Assembly: GCA_019918135.1 (NCBI GenBank)
Contig: WBZZ01002117.1
Span: 62,001-126,000, forward strand
DNA length: 64,000 nucleotides
Direction: 5' to 3'
Source of the DNA: Paulinella micropora
Lineage: Eukaryota > Cercozoa > Imbricatea > Euglyphida > Paulinellidae
The notes beneath the pieces are model-generated. The model ran no database searches, was not told where the DNA came from, and worked only from the letters and a program-made list of their open reading frames with translations. The position numbers and the translations under genes are program-made. How positions within the stretch are numbered: the stretch's first letter is position 1; every line of letters begins with the position of its first letter. Shown here piece after piece: positions 9,676 through 19,137 of the stretch.

Positions 9676-10370
9676 TCATCCACTAGCCTGAAGAACCGAA
9701 CGAGACGCCTGTTGAGCTTTTGTTCTGTTTTTTTCCCAATACTTGTCTTTGGCCTTTTCAACGCGTTGCGCCATCCGCCTGGTTGCTCGATCGTCACCCA
9801 AATCATAATCAATATCCATCACAATCTCAACTGAGCAGCACCACGGTTCATGCAGACAGGAAGTAGGCACGTACATGTGAGGCAAATGCGCTTTGTCGCA
9901 CAACGACTGCAGCATATCAGTATCGTCGGAATCTTTCCATGTGCCAGCCTTCAGTGGTTCGTGATACGTTGGGTTGACGTATCCAGTGACCAAATTGACG
10001 ACCACCGATGGAATGCAGTGCTCCTCCCCAGTAGATACAGGCCCACATGCTCCGCGGCGACCAGACCAGCTGCTTCCTTTACCACTGGATCGCAGGTACG
10101 CTTGGCCAGCAGCATAGAGTCCAGCGCAGAGTAGGTTTCCGTCCCCCCCGACACCCAATGTGTATCAGGGAGCCCTAGATAAGCTAAAGGATCGCGGCGC
10201 AGAGCAAGGGTTCTGTCCGATATAGACAACAATGTAGTGGCGAACGGCCCGCCCGGTTGAGCTTCGCGCGGGACGGTACGAGTAAGCGGGGGCAACTCCA
10301 GGCGGCGCCGCTTGAGGGGCTGGGCGTCCGCACCAGCGGTCGTTCGTTTGTTACGCAGAGCAATCATCAT
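9676..10370 (-). CDS. unknown protein with NLS, split by a frameshift near 10030
   Basis: Starts at ATG 10370 or 10367. An early KRRRLEL looks like a nuclear localisation signal. DPLAYLGLPDTHW follows, echoing EPLAYLGVP in the 4039-5364 gene, so the two may share a domain. Near 10020-10040 the protein-like reading moves to another frame and continues to a stop at 9676, with YVNPTYHEPLKAG, VPTSCLHEPWCC and a Lys-rich helical tail. Intact only if the indel is an error. Function unknown. Confidence 0.45.
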
Positions 10371-10720
10371 TTTCGCGTGGTAGCAACTAAAGCAACAAAA
10401 ACACAAGTGGGCAAAAACTTTCGCGGGAATTTCCCAGTGTTTGCGGAACGGTAAGTTTCAGGGAATTTGTCCACACCAGCAGTGGCAAAAATGGCAATAG
10501 CTTCGTTCCGGCTGCTACCCACTTCCCTCTGTCGACGACTCGATGGTTCTGGCATGGTATCGGCGACGAAACCGCCGAGCCCCGTGCGACCGGCCGGCCC
10601 CGCCCACCAAGGTCGGTCGAGTGGTGGGTATTGACTGCCACCGGCAGCCGAGGAAAAAGGGTGGGTGGTGCTGGTAGTGGGCGGTGTGTGTGTGTGTTGT
10701 CTGTGTTTTCCCTTATATTT

Positions 10721-11284
10721 TAGCTAAATTTTTTTATGACATTTATGACACTTATGACACAGTTTGGACCGAGGGACCCCCCCCCCCTCTCCAAAACCAC
10801 ACACTTTTTTCCGACACCCCACCCCCGCCACCTGGCCCCAAAAGTTGTCATAAATGTCTCCTGGCGCCTGCCACCCAGGAAAAAGGGTGGGTGGTGGTCC
10901 CCTTCTCTTTTTGGCAGGGTTTTCCATTTAATTTTTAGCTAAATTTTAATTTATGACACTTATGACACTTATGACAACTTTTTGGCCGGGGTACCCCCCC
11001 CCCCAAAAAATCGTGAGGATTTTTCTGGCCCCCCCCTGGCCACCAGGCCCCAAAAGTTGTCATAAATGTCTCATGTGTCTGCCACCTGGAAAAAGGGGCG
11101 GGTGGTGTCCCTTGTCCTTTTTAGCCGGATTCTCAATTTGATTTTTAGCTAAATTTTATTTATGACACTTATGACACTTATGATAACTTTTTTAATGAGG
11201 TACCCCCCCCTCCCAAAATCACACTTTTTTCTAGGACCCCCCCCCTGGCCACCTGGGCCAAAACAGTGTCATAAATGTCTCAGG
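10721..11284. repeat. three tandem units of about 210 bp with internal inverted arms
   Basis: Units begin near 10721, 10937 and 11145 with TAGCTAAATTTT, followed by two or three copies of TTATGACAC. A C-rich core follows, and each unit ends with TTGTCATAAATGTCTC or a close variant, the inverse of the ATTTATGACA start. Each unit could therefore fold into a long stem with a C-rich loop. The intervening GGGTGGGTGGT motif also repeats. No gene is evident. The sequence from 10371 to 10720 shows no gene. Confidence 0.7.
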
Positions 11285-11304
11285 CCTAGCTGACGTCCAC
11301 TACC

Positions 11305-12296
11305 TCAAAGACCGCGCCCGACCACCCGTAGGCAGTGGCGGTCCGGCGGGAAAAGACAGGCATAGCGGCTGCCCCCGTCGAAAAAGTGGATGGGCGAGCC
11401 GAACTGTACACCAAAGGCGTGCCCCTTGCGAAGAATGAGGGCTCTGCCGCCCTTGCGAGCCAATAGCTGCGCCAGTGTGGCTGTGTAGACTGGACCTAGC
11501 GTGGCAGGCAGCCCTTGTTCAGCCACGTACGTCCGCAACATGTCAACCGTCATGAGCTGTCGTTTGCGCGCCCTGGCTTCCTGTTTACGAGGCGAGCCCA
11601 GCAGGTTGAATAGCGCGAACCACAGGCACCCGAACCCCTGCCGGTGCCTGAACCGCTGAGCGAGAGCTGTGAACTAGGCCTCTGGCACTATCTCTACCAC
11701 TGTCACTGCACCCACAGGCGCGAATTCATTGGTTGGGTCGGCTAGCACCTCGGTGAGCACAGTCTGCCGCCAGCGCGCCGCATATCTGGGCCATCATCGT
11801 CTTTCCACCCCAGGACGTCGGCCAAGCGGTTCAGCTCCCAGTGGGGCGTCCCGTCTCACAATACCCAAACGCCCTGGCCTTTGACCTTGCGGTCCCAGCT
11901 GGCGCCCCGCTCCTCGTGTTCCGTGGCGGCTTGGAGCTTGAGATAGGTATAATAGGGCTTCAGCTGCGGCGGCTGCTGCTGCGGCTGGGGCTGCACACTC
12001 GCGGCAGGAGTCTCACTCCCGCTGCCAGCGGCTGCTCCTGCTGCGGCGGCGGCTGCTGCGGCAGGCTCGGGAACCAACTGCGGCTGCTGCGGCCGAGGCT
12101 GCACACTCGCGGCAGGAGTCTCACTCCCGCTGCCAGCGGCTGCCCCTGCTGCGGCGGCTGCGATCGGCACCGAAGCGCCACTGGTAGCTATCTTCTTTCG
12201 CTTGCGCCTGTCACGGGCACGCTGGTTGCGCTTGCGCTTGTGGTACTCACTGGTTGCCAGGGTTGGCGCGGTGGTAGACACAGTCAAGACAGTCAT
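11305..12296 (-). pseudogene. broken gene with N-terminal Ala/Gln repeats and in-frame TGA and TAG
   Basis: Starts at ATG 12296 (MTVLTVSTTAPTLA). A basic stretch KRKRNQRARDRRKRKK is followed by two near-identical units (AAAGSGSETPAASVQP). After VKGQGVWVL a TGA at 11856-11858 interrupts, but the same frame continues as DGTPHWELNRLADVLGWK. A frame change near 11790 leads to WRQTVLTEVLADP. A TAG at 11674-11676 follows, and the frame then stays open to 11305 with NLLGSPRKQEARARKR and LRKGHAFGVQFGSP. The continuity beyond each stop argues for one decayed gene rather than several. Family not recognised. Confidence 0.45.
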
Positions 12297-12955
12297 GGCG
12301 GCTACACACACGGGAACACGAGCGATAGATAGGAACACGAGGGAACACGAGGGAACACGAGGGGACACAAGGGAACACGAGGGGACACGATGGAACATGA
12401 GGGAACACGAGGAGACACGAGGGAACATGAAGGAACACGAGGGGACACGAGGGGACACGAGGGGACACGAGTGGACATGAGGGAACATGAGGGAACACGA
12501 AGGGACACGAAGGAACACGAGGGGACATGAGGGAACATGAGGGAACACGAGTGGACACGAGGAGACACGAGAGGACACAAGGGAACACGAGGGGACATGA
12601 GGGAACATGAGGGAACACGAGGGGACACGAGGGAACACGAGGGGACACGAGGGGACATGAGGGAACATGAGGGAACACGAAGTGACACCAGGGAACACTA
12701 GGAAACACGAGGGAACATGAGGGAACACGAAGGGACACGAGGGAACATGAGGGGACACGAGGAGACACGAGGGAACACGAGGGGACACGAGGGAACACGA
12801 GGGAACACGAGGGGACAAGAGGGAACATGAGGGAACACGAGGGACACGAGGGGACATGAGGGAACATGAGGGGACATGAGGGAACACGAGGGAACACGAG
12901 GGGACACGAGGGAACACGAAGGGACACGAGGCACACACGAGAACACGAAGCACAC
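12297..12955. repeat. 10-bp minisatellite (GGGAACACGA variants)
   Basis: About 65 tandem copies of a 10-11 bp unit: GGGAACACGA, GGGGACACGA, GGGAACATGA and close variants. Because three units make ten codons, every frame stays open and gives Val-Pro-Ser-Cys-Ser repeats, so long ORFs here are artefacts. The array starts directly at the 5' end of the 12296 gene. The interval 12956-13427 holds poly-C and poly-A tracts and no gene. Confidence 0.9.
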
Positions 12956-13427
12956 CCCTTCCCTGCCAGACCAGCCGACACTCCTAACTTTTTCAAACAT
13001 GTAGCTTTTATTATCTAGTCTTCACTGTTCGATTCAGGCACGCTGCCTACCATCCGAAACAAGCCACACACACATCCTGTCTCTCAGACACTCACTGGAA
13101 CAACAAGCACACACAGGAACTTGCCTTGGACACGTCAGCCAGAATTCTGAGAAAGAAAAAAAAGCCCCCCCCCCCCCCTTTCTTTCCCCCACCTTCGGCC
13201 CCCCCCTCCCACTTTCTTTCCCCCACGCTTCGAACCCCTCCCGTCTTTTGCTCCCAAGGTTTGCGAAATTTGCTTTTTTTGGCCCCTCCCGTCTTTCTTC
13301 TAATGCCCGGCTCCCTATTTTCTATCCACCGTTGAAAAGAAGAGTTCAGTCTTTTTTTTTACCGGCAAGCAAAAGAAAAGAAAAAAAAATCTCTTGTCCT
13401 GAGTCGTGGAAGCAGCACACTACGCCG

Positions 13428-13937
13428 ATGGCCGGCACCCCAGCGCGCCCCGGGCTCGTGGACCACCGTAACCAGATAGAGCAACTAGCACGCCGGCTGG
13501 CAGAAGAGCTACGAAAGCTTGAAGAAGACAGCACTCGTGAACACAAACTTTTACTCAGTGATGTACAGAGGTTCTTGCAAGGCCCTCCGCCTGCGCCGGT
13601 CAGCTCGGACGACGATGCCTGGGAGGACAGGTGCTGGCGAAGAAGAAAGAGGCGGTCACCTTCTGCCGACGAAAAGAGCCCTCCCCTTGCGCCGGAAAGC
13701 CCGCCAACGGACGCAGCCCCCGCGCCCCCTGCTCCTCCCCCTGCTCCTGCTCCTGCCGCCACAGCAGCGCCCACTGGAAAGTGGCGGAGGCCCCGGCGGT
13801 CCAACAGGCGGTCCTCGGACCGCCGAAACGAACGCCGCCACAGCCCGGCCGGCCGGCAGGGCAGTGCTCGCCGCGTGGCCCGTTACCCCAGACCTTTCTG
13901 CGATTACGACCGGCCGCGCCCCGACTGGCACGCCTAA
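13428..13937 (+). CDS. basic, proline-rich protein with N-terminal coiled coil
   Basis: 169 residues from ATG at 13428. Residues 13-45 form a likely coiled coil (QIEQLARRLAEELRKLEED). An acidic SSDDDAWED patch precedes basic RRRKRR, then a Pro/Ala-rich linker (about 85-115) and an Arg/Ser-rich tail. The composition suggests a disordered nucleic-acid-binding protein. No homolog recognised. Confidence 0.5.
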   Translation: MAGTPARPGLVDHRNQIEQLARRLAEELRKLEEDSTREHKLLLSDVQRFLQGPPPAPVSSDDDAWEDRCWRRRKRRSPSADEKSPPLAPESPPTDAAPAPPAPPPAPAPAATAAPTGKWRRPRRSNRRSSDRRNERRHSPAGRQGSARRVARYPRPFCDYDRPRPDWHA

Positions 13938-14012
13938 TCAGCCGTACTAGTGAAATGTTGTGGCCTTTTTTTTTTGTTCTTAAAAGAAAAATGTCTTGCC
14001 AAACTCATGTTG

Positions 14013-14504
14013 CTAACGATCTCCCGTGGTTGGCACTAATAACGAAGAAGCAAGTCTGTCCAGCGCCCCCCGCATCTCCTCGTCTATCCCGTCGCGCTGG
14101 ATCTCGCACAGTGCCAGCTTGGCTTTGAACACCAACGCCCGTGCGTTTGCCTTGGTTACGCCAGGCTCCTGCAAGCAGCTAGCGAGGCTCAGCAGCCGGT
14201 GGCACAGGGTGATTAGGCCCCGTAAGGAGTCGAGGCCCTGCCGGATCTGCGCTGACTTGCGGATAACACTGGCCTGTCCTTCTGGTGTGGCCAAACTTTC
14301 GGTAATAGCCAAGCAAAGCTTGCTGAGTTCTTCTGTCAGGCTCGGGCTCTCGGCCACGGGCGCTCCTGGCACATCGTTGCAAGAGACCTCCGGGGCGTTC
14401 GCCTGGAAGGAGGGCTGCTGCTCGGGCGGGGGGGGGCTCTGATGGCGCCTCTTTTTGCGGCGGCCCGTCTCTTTGTGTCTGGAATCGTGGTCGGCCTCCG
14501 ACAT
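14013..14504 (-). CDS. 163-residue unknown protein with basic N-terminus and helical C-terminus
   Basis: Start taken at ATG 14504 (MSEADHDSRHKETG); upstream codons in the same frame are low-complexity translations of G/C runs. KKRRH is a candidate NLS. Residues about 60-160 are Leu-rich and helical (SLTEELSKLCLAITESL, LRGLITLCHRLLSLASCL). Divergent from the CMTR1-like gene. Function unknown. Confidence 0.5.
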   Translation of the reverse strand: MSEADHDSRHKETGRRKKRRHQSPPPPEQQPSFQANAPEVSCNDVPGAPVAESPSLTEELSKLCLAITESLATPEGQASVIRKSAQIRQGLDSLRGLITLCHRLLSLASCLQEPGVTKANARALVFKAKLALCEIQRDGIDEEMRGALDRLASSLLVPTTGDR

Positions 14505-14855
14505 CAGCGCTTTCTTTTTTTTCCTTCTTGTGCTGCAAAATCTCGGCCCGTGAATTTTTATGTCCGCCCGTCTCGCTGCCTCCCCTTCCCGTCCGTCTTT
14601 TTGTGCGAGTTCGGCTGCTACACCCCCCCCCCCCCCGGGGTGGGGGGGGACAGTTTTTTTGTTCGGGTTTGCATTTTGGTGGGGGGGGGGGGGCGGGGAG
14701 GGAAAAGGAACTGCGAAGAAGGGAAGGTCTTGGTTTTTTTTAAGAGCGAGAGAGAAAGGGGAGGGAAAAGGGCGGTTCTGGGAAATGTAATGTTCCCCGC
14801 CCCGGCCAGCCTCTTCTCCCGCCCTTTTCCCCAGCCACCCAAAAAAAAGGCGGGG
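14505..14855. promoter_or_regulatory. divergent intergenic region with C and G runs
   Basis: Lies between the starts at 14504 and 14856. It holds a C13 run joined to GGGG (about 14622-14640), a G12 run (about 14681-14692) and shorter G and T runs. Same architecture as the other divergent intergenic regions here; promoter function is inferred. Confidence 0.4.
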
Positions 14856-16406
14856 ATGGAGACCGCGTGTGCGTGGCACTGGAACCCGTCTCCGCAGTGC
14901 AGGACGGCGGCCTTCGCCACACACCTCCGGGCGGCGCTGGAGCGCAACGACTGGGCCGCGACGTGCCGCCGCCACACAACCCCGCGCGCGAAGGCGGACT
15001 CGTGCCGCACGCAGCTGGGCGTCGTCTCAGCACTAAACACCGCGTTGGACGGAGTGCTCGGTGAGTTACTCTCGACCCCGCGCCAGGCCGTGCTGGCGGT
15101 GGGGCCCGAGAGCGCCTTGGTCGCGGAGGACCTCGTGCGCGCCACGCCGCCCGTGCTGCTCATCACGCTGGAAAAACAAACCCCGCGCCTCTGGTCCAGG
15201 TTCGAGCAGTGCCACCACCTGCACCACTGCGCGGACGCCCGAGCAGCGCTCGAGCAGCGCCGGCTGGCCTGCAACCTGGCGTGGGTCGATGCGTGCGGTC
15301 CCGAAGGCGGGGGGCCCGCGCTGGCGCGCGGCGTCCGCGCCGCCCTGGGCTTGCTGCAGAACAGCCGGGCGGTCCTGGTCTGCCGGTTCACTGGCGTTTG
15401 CGCGCTAGAGACACAGCTGCTGCTGGCCGCGGCGGCCCTGTGCTTCGCCGAATGGGTGGTGGTCACGCCGCTAGCGCGCCCTAACAGTGACGAGGCCTAC
15501 CTGGTGGCGCGGGGGTTGCGCCGCGAGGCCGTGCCACTGACGTTAGGGGCGCTGGATCGCTACCTGCAGTCGCCGAGCGCCACGGTGCTGCTGGACGCCC
15601 TCCCGCTCACCGCCGTGTGGCTCTTCAGGGAAGACCTCGCCACCTACGTCTCTGCGACCGCCACGGCCGCGCCCGCACAGTGCCGGTTGCTGCACGTGGC
15701 ACTGGAGCGCTTTCAGCGCCCGCCGCCCGACCCGCTCGAACCACTGACGGCACGGGCGCTGGCCGACCCGGGCTTCTGGTGCAGGCTCACGGTTCTTGGC
15801 TGGCAGGCGCTGTGCGGGCAAACCGCGGGTGCGCCGCGCAACCTCGGCGTGTGCAGGTGGCTCAGCGACTACCTGTCGTCGATTGGTCCTGCGACCGGTA
15901 ACGTGACCTTGGCACTGCCCGGGGGGGCGTCCGGCCGCGCCGGCCTGGTCTGGGCCGCGGGTGACGGGTCGTACTGGCTGCCGGCCGACAAGTTGCGGTC
16001 GGATGTATGGCCCGCCGCGGTTGACCCCGACACAACTGTCAAGGGCCCGTGGCTCAGGCGGTTGCTGGCCGAACTGCCCGCGCGCGACAGGCTGCTAGAG
16101 GCGTTGTGCCACGGGTCGCAGCCGCTGCGCTGTCTGCTGCCCGCCGGCGCCATGCTCGTAGTGTGGCGTGCGGGGGACAAACTCTGGGTGCTCGACGTGC
16201 TGCACTGGCCGCTGGCGCCGGCCCGGCTGCAACAGGCCCCGCACGCCCGGCGCCTAGAGTTCATGGCCGAGGTTCTGCCGGTCCTGGCGCAGCCGGGCGC
16301 GCTGCAAGTGGCCACCGGGGACGGACCGTCCAAACTCTCGCTGCCCCTGCGCGCCGGCGCCGAGACGAGGGCACAAGAGTGGTGCCCCGCCGACGAACGT
16401 CCGTAA
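14856..16406 (+). CDS. CMTR1-like cap 2'-O-methyltransferase homolog, probably catalytically degenerate
   Basis: 516 residues from ATG 14856 (METACAWHWN). The first 220 residues follow the FtsJ/RFM fold of cap-1 methyltransferases. An N-terminal helix block (LGVVSALNTALDGVL) is followed by an altered SAM loop (LAVGPESALV where GPGG is expected) and WVDAC for the acidic strand. Then come LVCRFTG, where the family has a catalytic Lys in CK, and LARPNSDEAYLVARGL, matching the SRPANSE-Y-V-C-G block. The remainder (about 330-510) resembles the guanylyltransferase-like domain following the RFM domain in CMTR1, with DKLWVLDVLHWPL then a Arg-rich helix. The missing glycine loop and Lys-to-Arg change suggest cap binding without catalysis. 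Assigned by motif order, so tentative. Confidence 0.5.
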   Translation: METACAWHWNPSPQCRTAAFATHLRAALERNDWAATCRRHTTPRAKADSCRTQLGVVSALNTALDGVLGELLSTPRQAVLAVGPESALVAEDLVRATPPVLLITLEKQTPRLWSRFEQCHHLHHCADARAALEQRRLACNLAWVDACGPEGGGPALARGVRAALGLLQNSRAVLVCRFTGVCALETQLLLAAAALCFAEWVVVTPLARPNSDEAYLVARGLRREAVPLTLGALDRYLQSPSATVLLDALPLTAVWLFREDLATYVSATATAAPAQCRLLHVALERFQRPPPDPLEPLTARALADPGFWCRLTVLGWQALCGQTAGAPRNLGVCRWLSDYLSSIGPATGNVTLALPGGASGRAGLVWAAGDGSYWLPADKLRSDVWPAAVDPDTTVKGPWLRRLLAELPARDRLLEALCHGSQPLRCLLPAGAMLVVWRAGDKLWVLDVLHWPLAPARLQQAPHARRLEFMAEVLPVLAQPGALQVATGDGPSKLSLPLRAGAETRAQEWCPADERP

Positions 16407-16637
16407 CTTCCCGGGTCCGGTTCCTTTTTCTTTCTGCTCGTTGATTTGATTAGAGGACGATGGGGAGGAACGGGGAAGGGGAGATTTTGCAGGAGTCAGT
16501 TCCGATCGCTTTTGTGTGTGTGTGTGTGTTTTTCGGGCGCTTCCGGCCTTCTCCCCTGTCTTGGTTAAAAATATTTCTTTTTTTCGTTTTTGTGTTTGGC
16601 AAGTAAAATAGAAAATCTGAGGAGCAAAAGATAAAAA

Positions 16638-18164
16638 ATGACAGAGACGCCCAGCAAGAAAGCGGACCAAAAAAAACACGGACGGAACGAGCTATGTACC
16701 TATTGCCTCGACTGCCGGGCCGATAAGCGGCAGGAGCTCGCACCTTGCCGCGGCGGCGGGCACCACGGCTTGCAGAAGCGATTCGGGAAGCGAACCGTTG
16801 TCTGTCTCTACCCAACGGCACATAAGCAAAGGGGAAATAAGCTTGCTGTGCCAAAGCTTACAGAACGCAGAGAACGGCTTCGAGGTAGTGGCCGTGGCCT
16901 GTCTGTGGCCGGCCGACGAGTCTAAAATTGTTGGGCAGGCGGCCCACCGACTCTTTCACTACGCCGAGATGTTTGTTCAGCAGTCTACGGATAGTGTGCT
17001 GGCCAACGTGCTTTACTCTACAATCTGCAACGGGGCTGTCCGGACCATGGTGGTACGCTGTTTCTGCTGCCGCGCGACGGCTCAGGTATCAAGCAAGTGG
17101 CTGAGGCCAAGAGTTTGGTCCGAGAGCTTGACAACCTGCTCTGGGCTGGGCTAGAGAAAGACTTGCAAGCTGACTTTAAACCCGAGTGGAAAATTTGCGC
17201 CTGATGCGCAGGAAGTGTTCAACACACAGCAAAACCTGTGGCGCTATGGCCGCCACAGCCTGCATCCAGGATACGTGTCGAAATTTTCCCGGCGTGCTCT
17301 AAAGCAACAGACAGGTGAAGAGGTTATCATGTGGGCAAGTGATAATGCAAATGACGACAAGCCTCCCGGTTCCGAATCCGAAGAGGACAGGCAGATATTT
17401 GGTTTGCTCACTTTGCTGCCTATTCTGCCGGTACTGCCCTGTTTCACAGTGACGGAGGTTAATGTCGAAACAGATTCCGCACACGGCCGGCAGGGCTTTC
17501 TAGACCAGTGCCTCGAGAGATACCCCAAGTTGACCGACATGGAGCTACAAAGCCCCAAACCTTTGATCCAGCCAGAAAGACATTTGGAAATCTGCCGCGC
17601 TTTTCCTCGCGGTGTGCTAACAAACGTCACGCTGGGTCTGCCAGGGTTGGAGACATTGTCGTGGTCCTGGCCGCCAGGTGTGCTCACGCCATGCCTCACG
17701 ATCAAGGATACAACGTGTTTGTCCCAGATCACGCTGTGCCCCCCGGCCAAGTCGAGACGGTGTGCACTATCCAACTAACAGAATTTGCTGATGGTCAACA
17801 TTTTTACGCCAAGGGCAATGCAGATAAACCTGGCTCGACGATCACCATCACACTAGAACCGCCGGGCGGCGAGCTTCCGAGCCTGGTTATTCGTGTTCTA
17901 GCGTCAGAAGTGCTTTATAATCGGTTTGATCACAAAGAACACCAGGATAGGGTATTCAAGTTTAAGTCACTCTGTACACCCTCCATACGCATCGAAACTG
18001 GTTCAATCCGCGACGAAGATATCAAGACACTCCAGGTTGTGGATATTCAGCTGGAGCACGTCAGACGCAGTTGCTGTGGCATAGCAACAACAATCAAGGC
18101 TCACGGTATGCACTTGAGAGACAACGGGTATGGCCTAACTCTCGACATGATCGTAAATAAATAG
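16638..18164 (+). pseudogene. multiply frameshifted gene with DnaJ C-terminal-like segment
   Basis: Protein-like reading begins at ATG 16638 (MTETPSKKADQKKHG, then a CTYCLDC motif) and switches frame near 16800, 17045, 17190 and 17640 before ending at TAG 18162-18164. No single frame is open throughout. The last third has HLEICRAFPRGVLTNVTL and then, one frame away, GDIVVVLAARCAHAMPHDQG and NVFVPDHAVPPGQ. The order and spacing resemble the DnaJ C-terminal substrate-binding domains (the V-x-IPxGV and GDL-V-V blocks). The N-terminal Cys motif could be a remnant zinc domain. Either a chaperone relic or a gene with several introns; the DnaJ call is weak. Confidence 0.35.
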
Positions 18165-18292
18165 CTCTAGACATTACAGAATTTTAATAGCGGATTCGAA
18201 ATCTCAAAGCGGAGATTCCTAGTACACAGAGAGTGTGGGGCAGGGAGTGGAGACAACACTCCTTCCCCCCAGGAACAAACCCCGTCGAACAA

Positions 18293-18448
18293 TTAATACA
18301 TTTCCTGGTGGTACACGCAAGTCCAGACCATTTTCTCGAGCAAGATGTCTTGCCTACAACCGCATTCGAATTCAATCGTCCGTCCCGCTCGCAGGCTGAA
18401 CTTCTGGTACTCTAGGTCTGGGAACAGGCGCTGGCTTCGCTTATCCAT
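18293..18448 (-). CDS. possible small 51-residue protein
   Basis: Short ORF from ATG 18448 (MDKRSQRLFPDLEYQ) to TAA, with FECGCRQDILLEK near the middle. The reading stays open beyond the stop in the same frame to about 18186. No family recognised; weakly supported by composition only. Confidence 0.25.
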   Translation of the reverse strand: MDKRSQRLFPDLEYQKFSLRAGRTIEFECGCRQDILLEKMVWTCVYHQEMY

Positions 18449-19137
18449 TCGGGGGGGGGGGGGGGGCAGAAACCTGCAAAGCACAAAGAAAAGAAAATCA
18501 GAACACAGTCGCGAGAGAGAGAAGAATTTTGGAGGAAACGGAGGCTGGCAGGCAAGCGCCGGAGATAAATAGCTGTAGGGGGGGGGCCGACCTGCGAGAA
18601 ATGTGGTTTCTTTTTTTTGGCTCGGTGTGGGGAAAACCGGCAGGGAGGGGGGGGGGCCGGCGGTCTCTTTTTCTTGTTCTTGGGGTGTGGGAAAAAAGGG
18701 AGGGGGGTAGACGAAGCCCCAGCCGGAGCGCAAAGAAAAAAAAAGAATTGGTAGTGAGGGAGAGGGGGGGGGGGGGGCCGGCAGTCGGTTTCTTTTTCGC
18801 GGCCCCTCCCCCCTCCCGGTTTCTTCCCCCCCCCCCCCCGCCTCCACACCCCAAGAAAAAAGACGAGACCTTTTGTTAGCGAAAGGCGTTTCTTTCTTCT
18901 ATGGGATAGTCGCACGTGCTGGCCATCATCCACCCTGGTGTTTTCCACACGACGGGGCCAACAAAACACAGAAAAAAAGGGGGAAATGGAGGGGGGCCGG
19001 ACAGAAACGCGAAGCTGTAAGGAAATGGAGAGGGGGGGGCCGGCCGGTGCAGAAACACAGGAAACAGAAAAAAAGAAAAAGAGCGCACAAGCACTATCCC
19101 CTCTTTGTCTTCTCTGTCCCGCCGACCGCCCCGATAA
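18449..19137. other. G-run/C-run intergenic region upstream of the kelch gene
   Basis: Several G runs (about 18451-18466, 18647-18656, 18765-18777) and a C run (about 18826-18839), separated by A- or T-rich stretches. The motif GGGGGGGGCCGG recurs at least three times. Open frames across it on both strands are Gly/Pro-rich artefacts. Confidence 0.5.

Noticed and set aside
11856..12953. Long ORFs in all frames with VPSCSLV-type repeats
   Set aside because: They are translations of a 10-bp minisatellite, which keeps every frame open. Only the part starting at ATG 12296 has non-repeat coding features.
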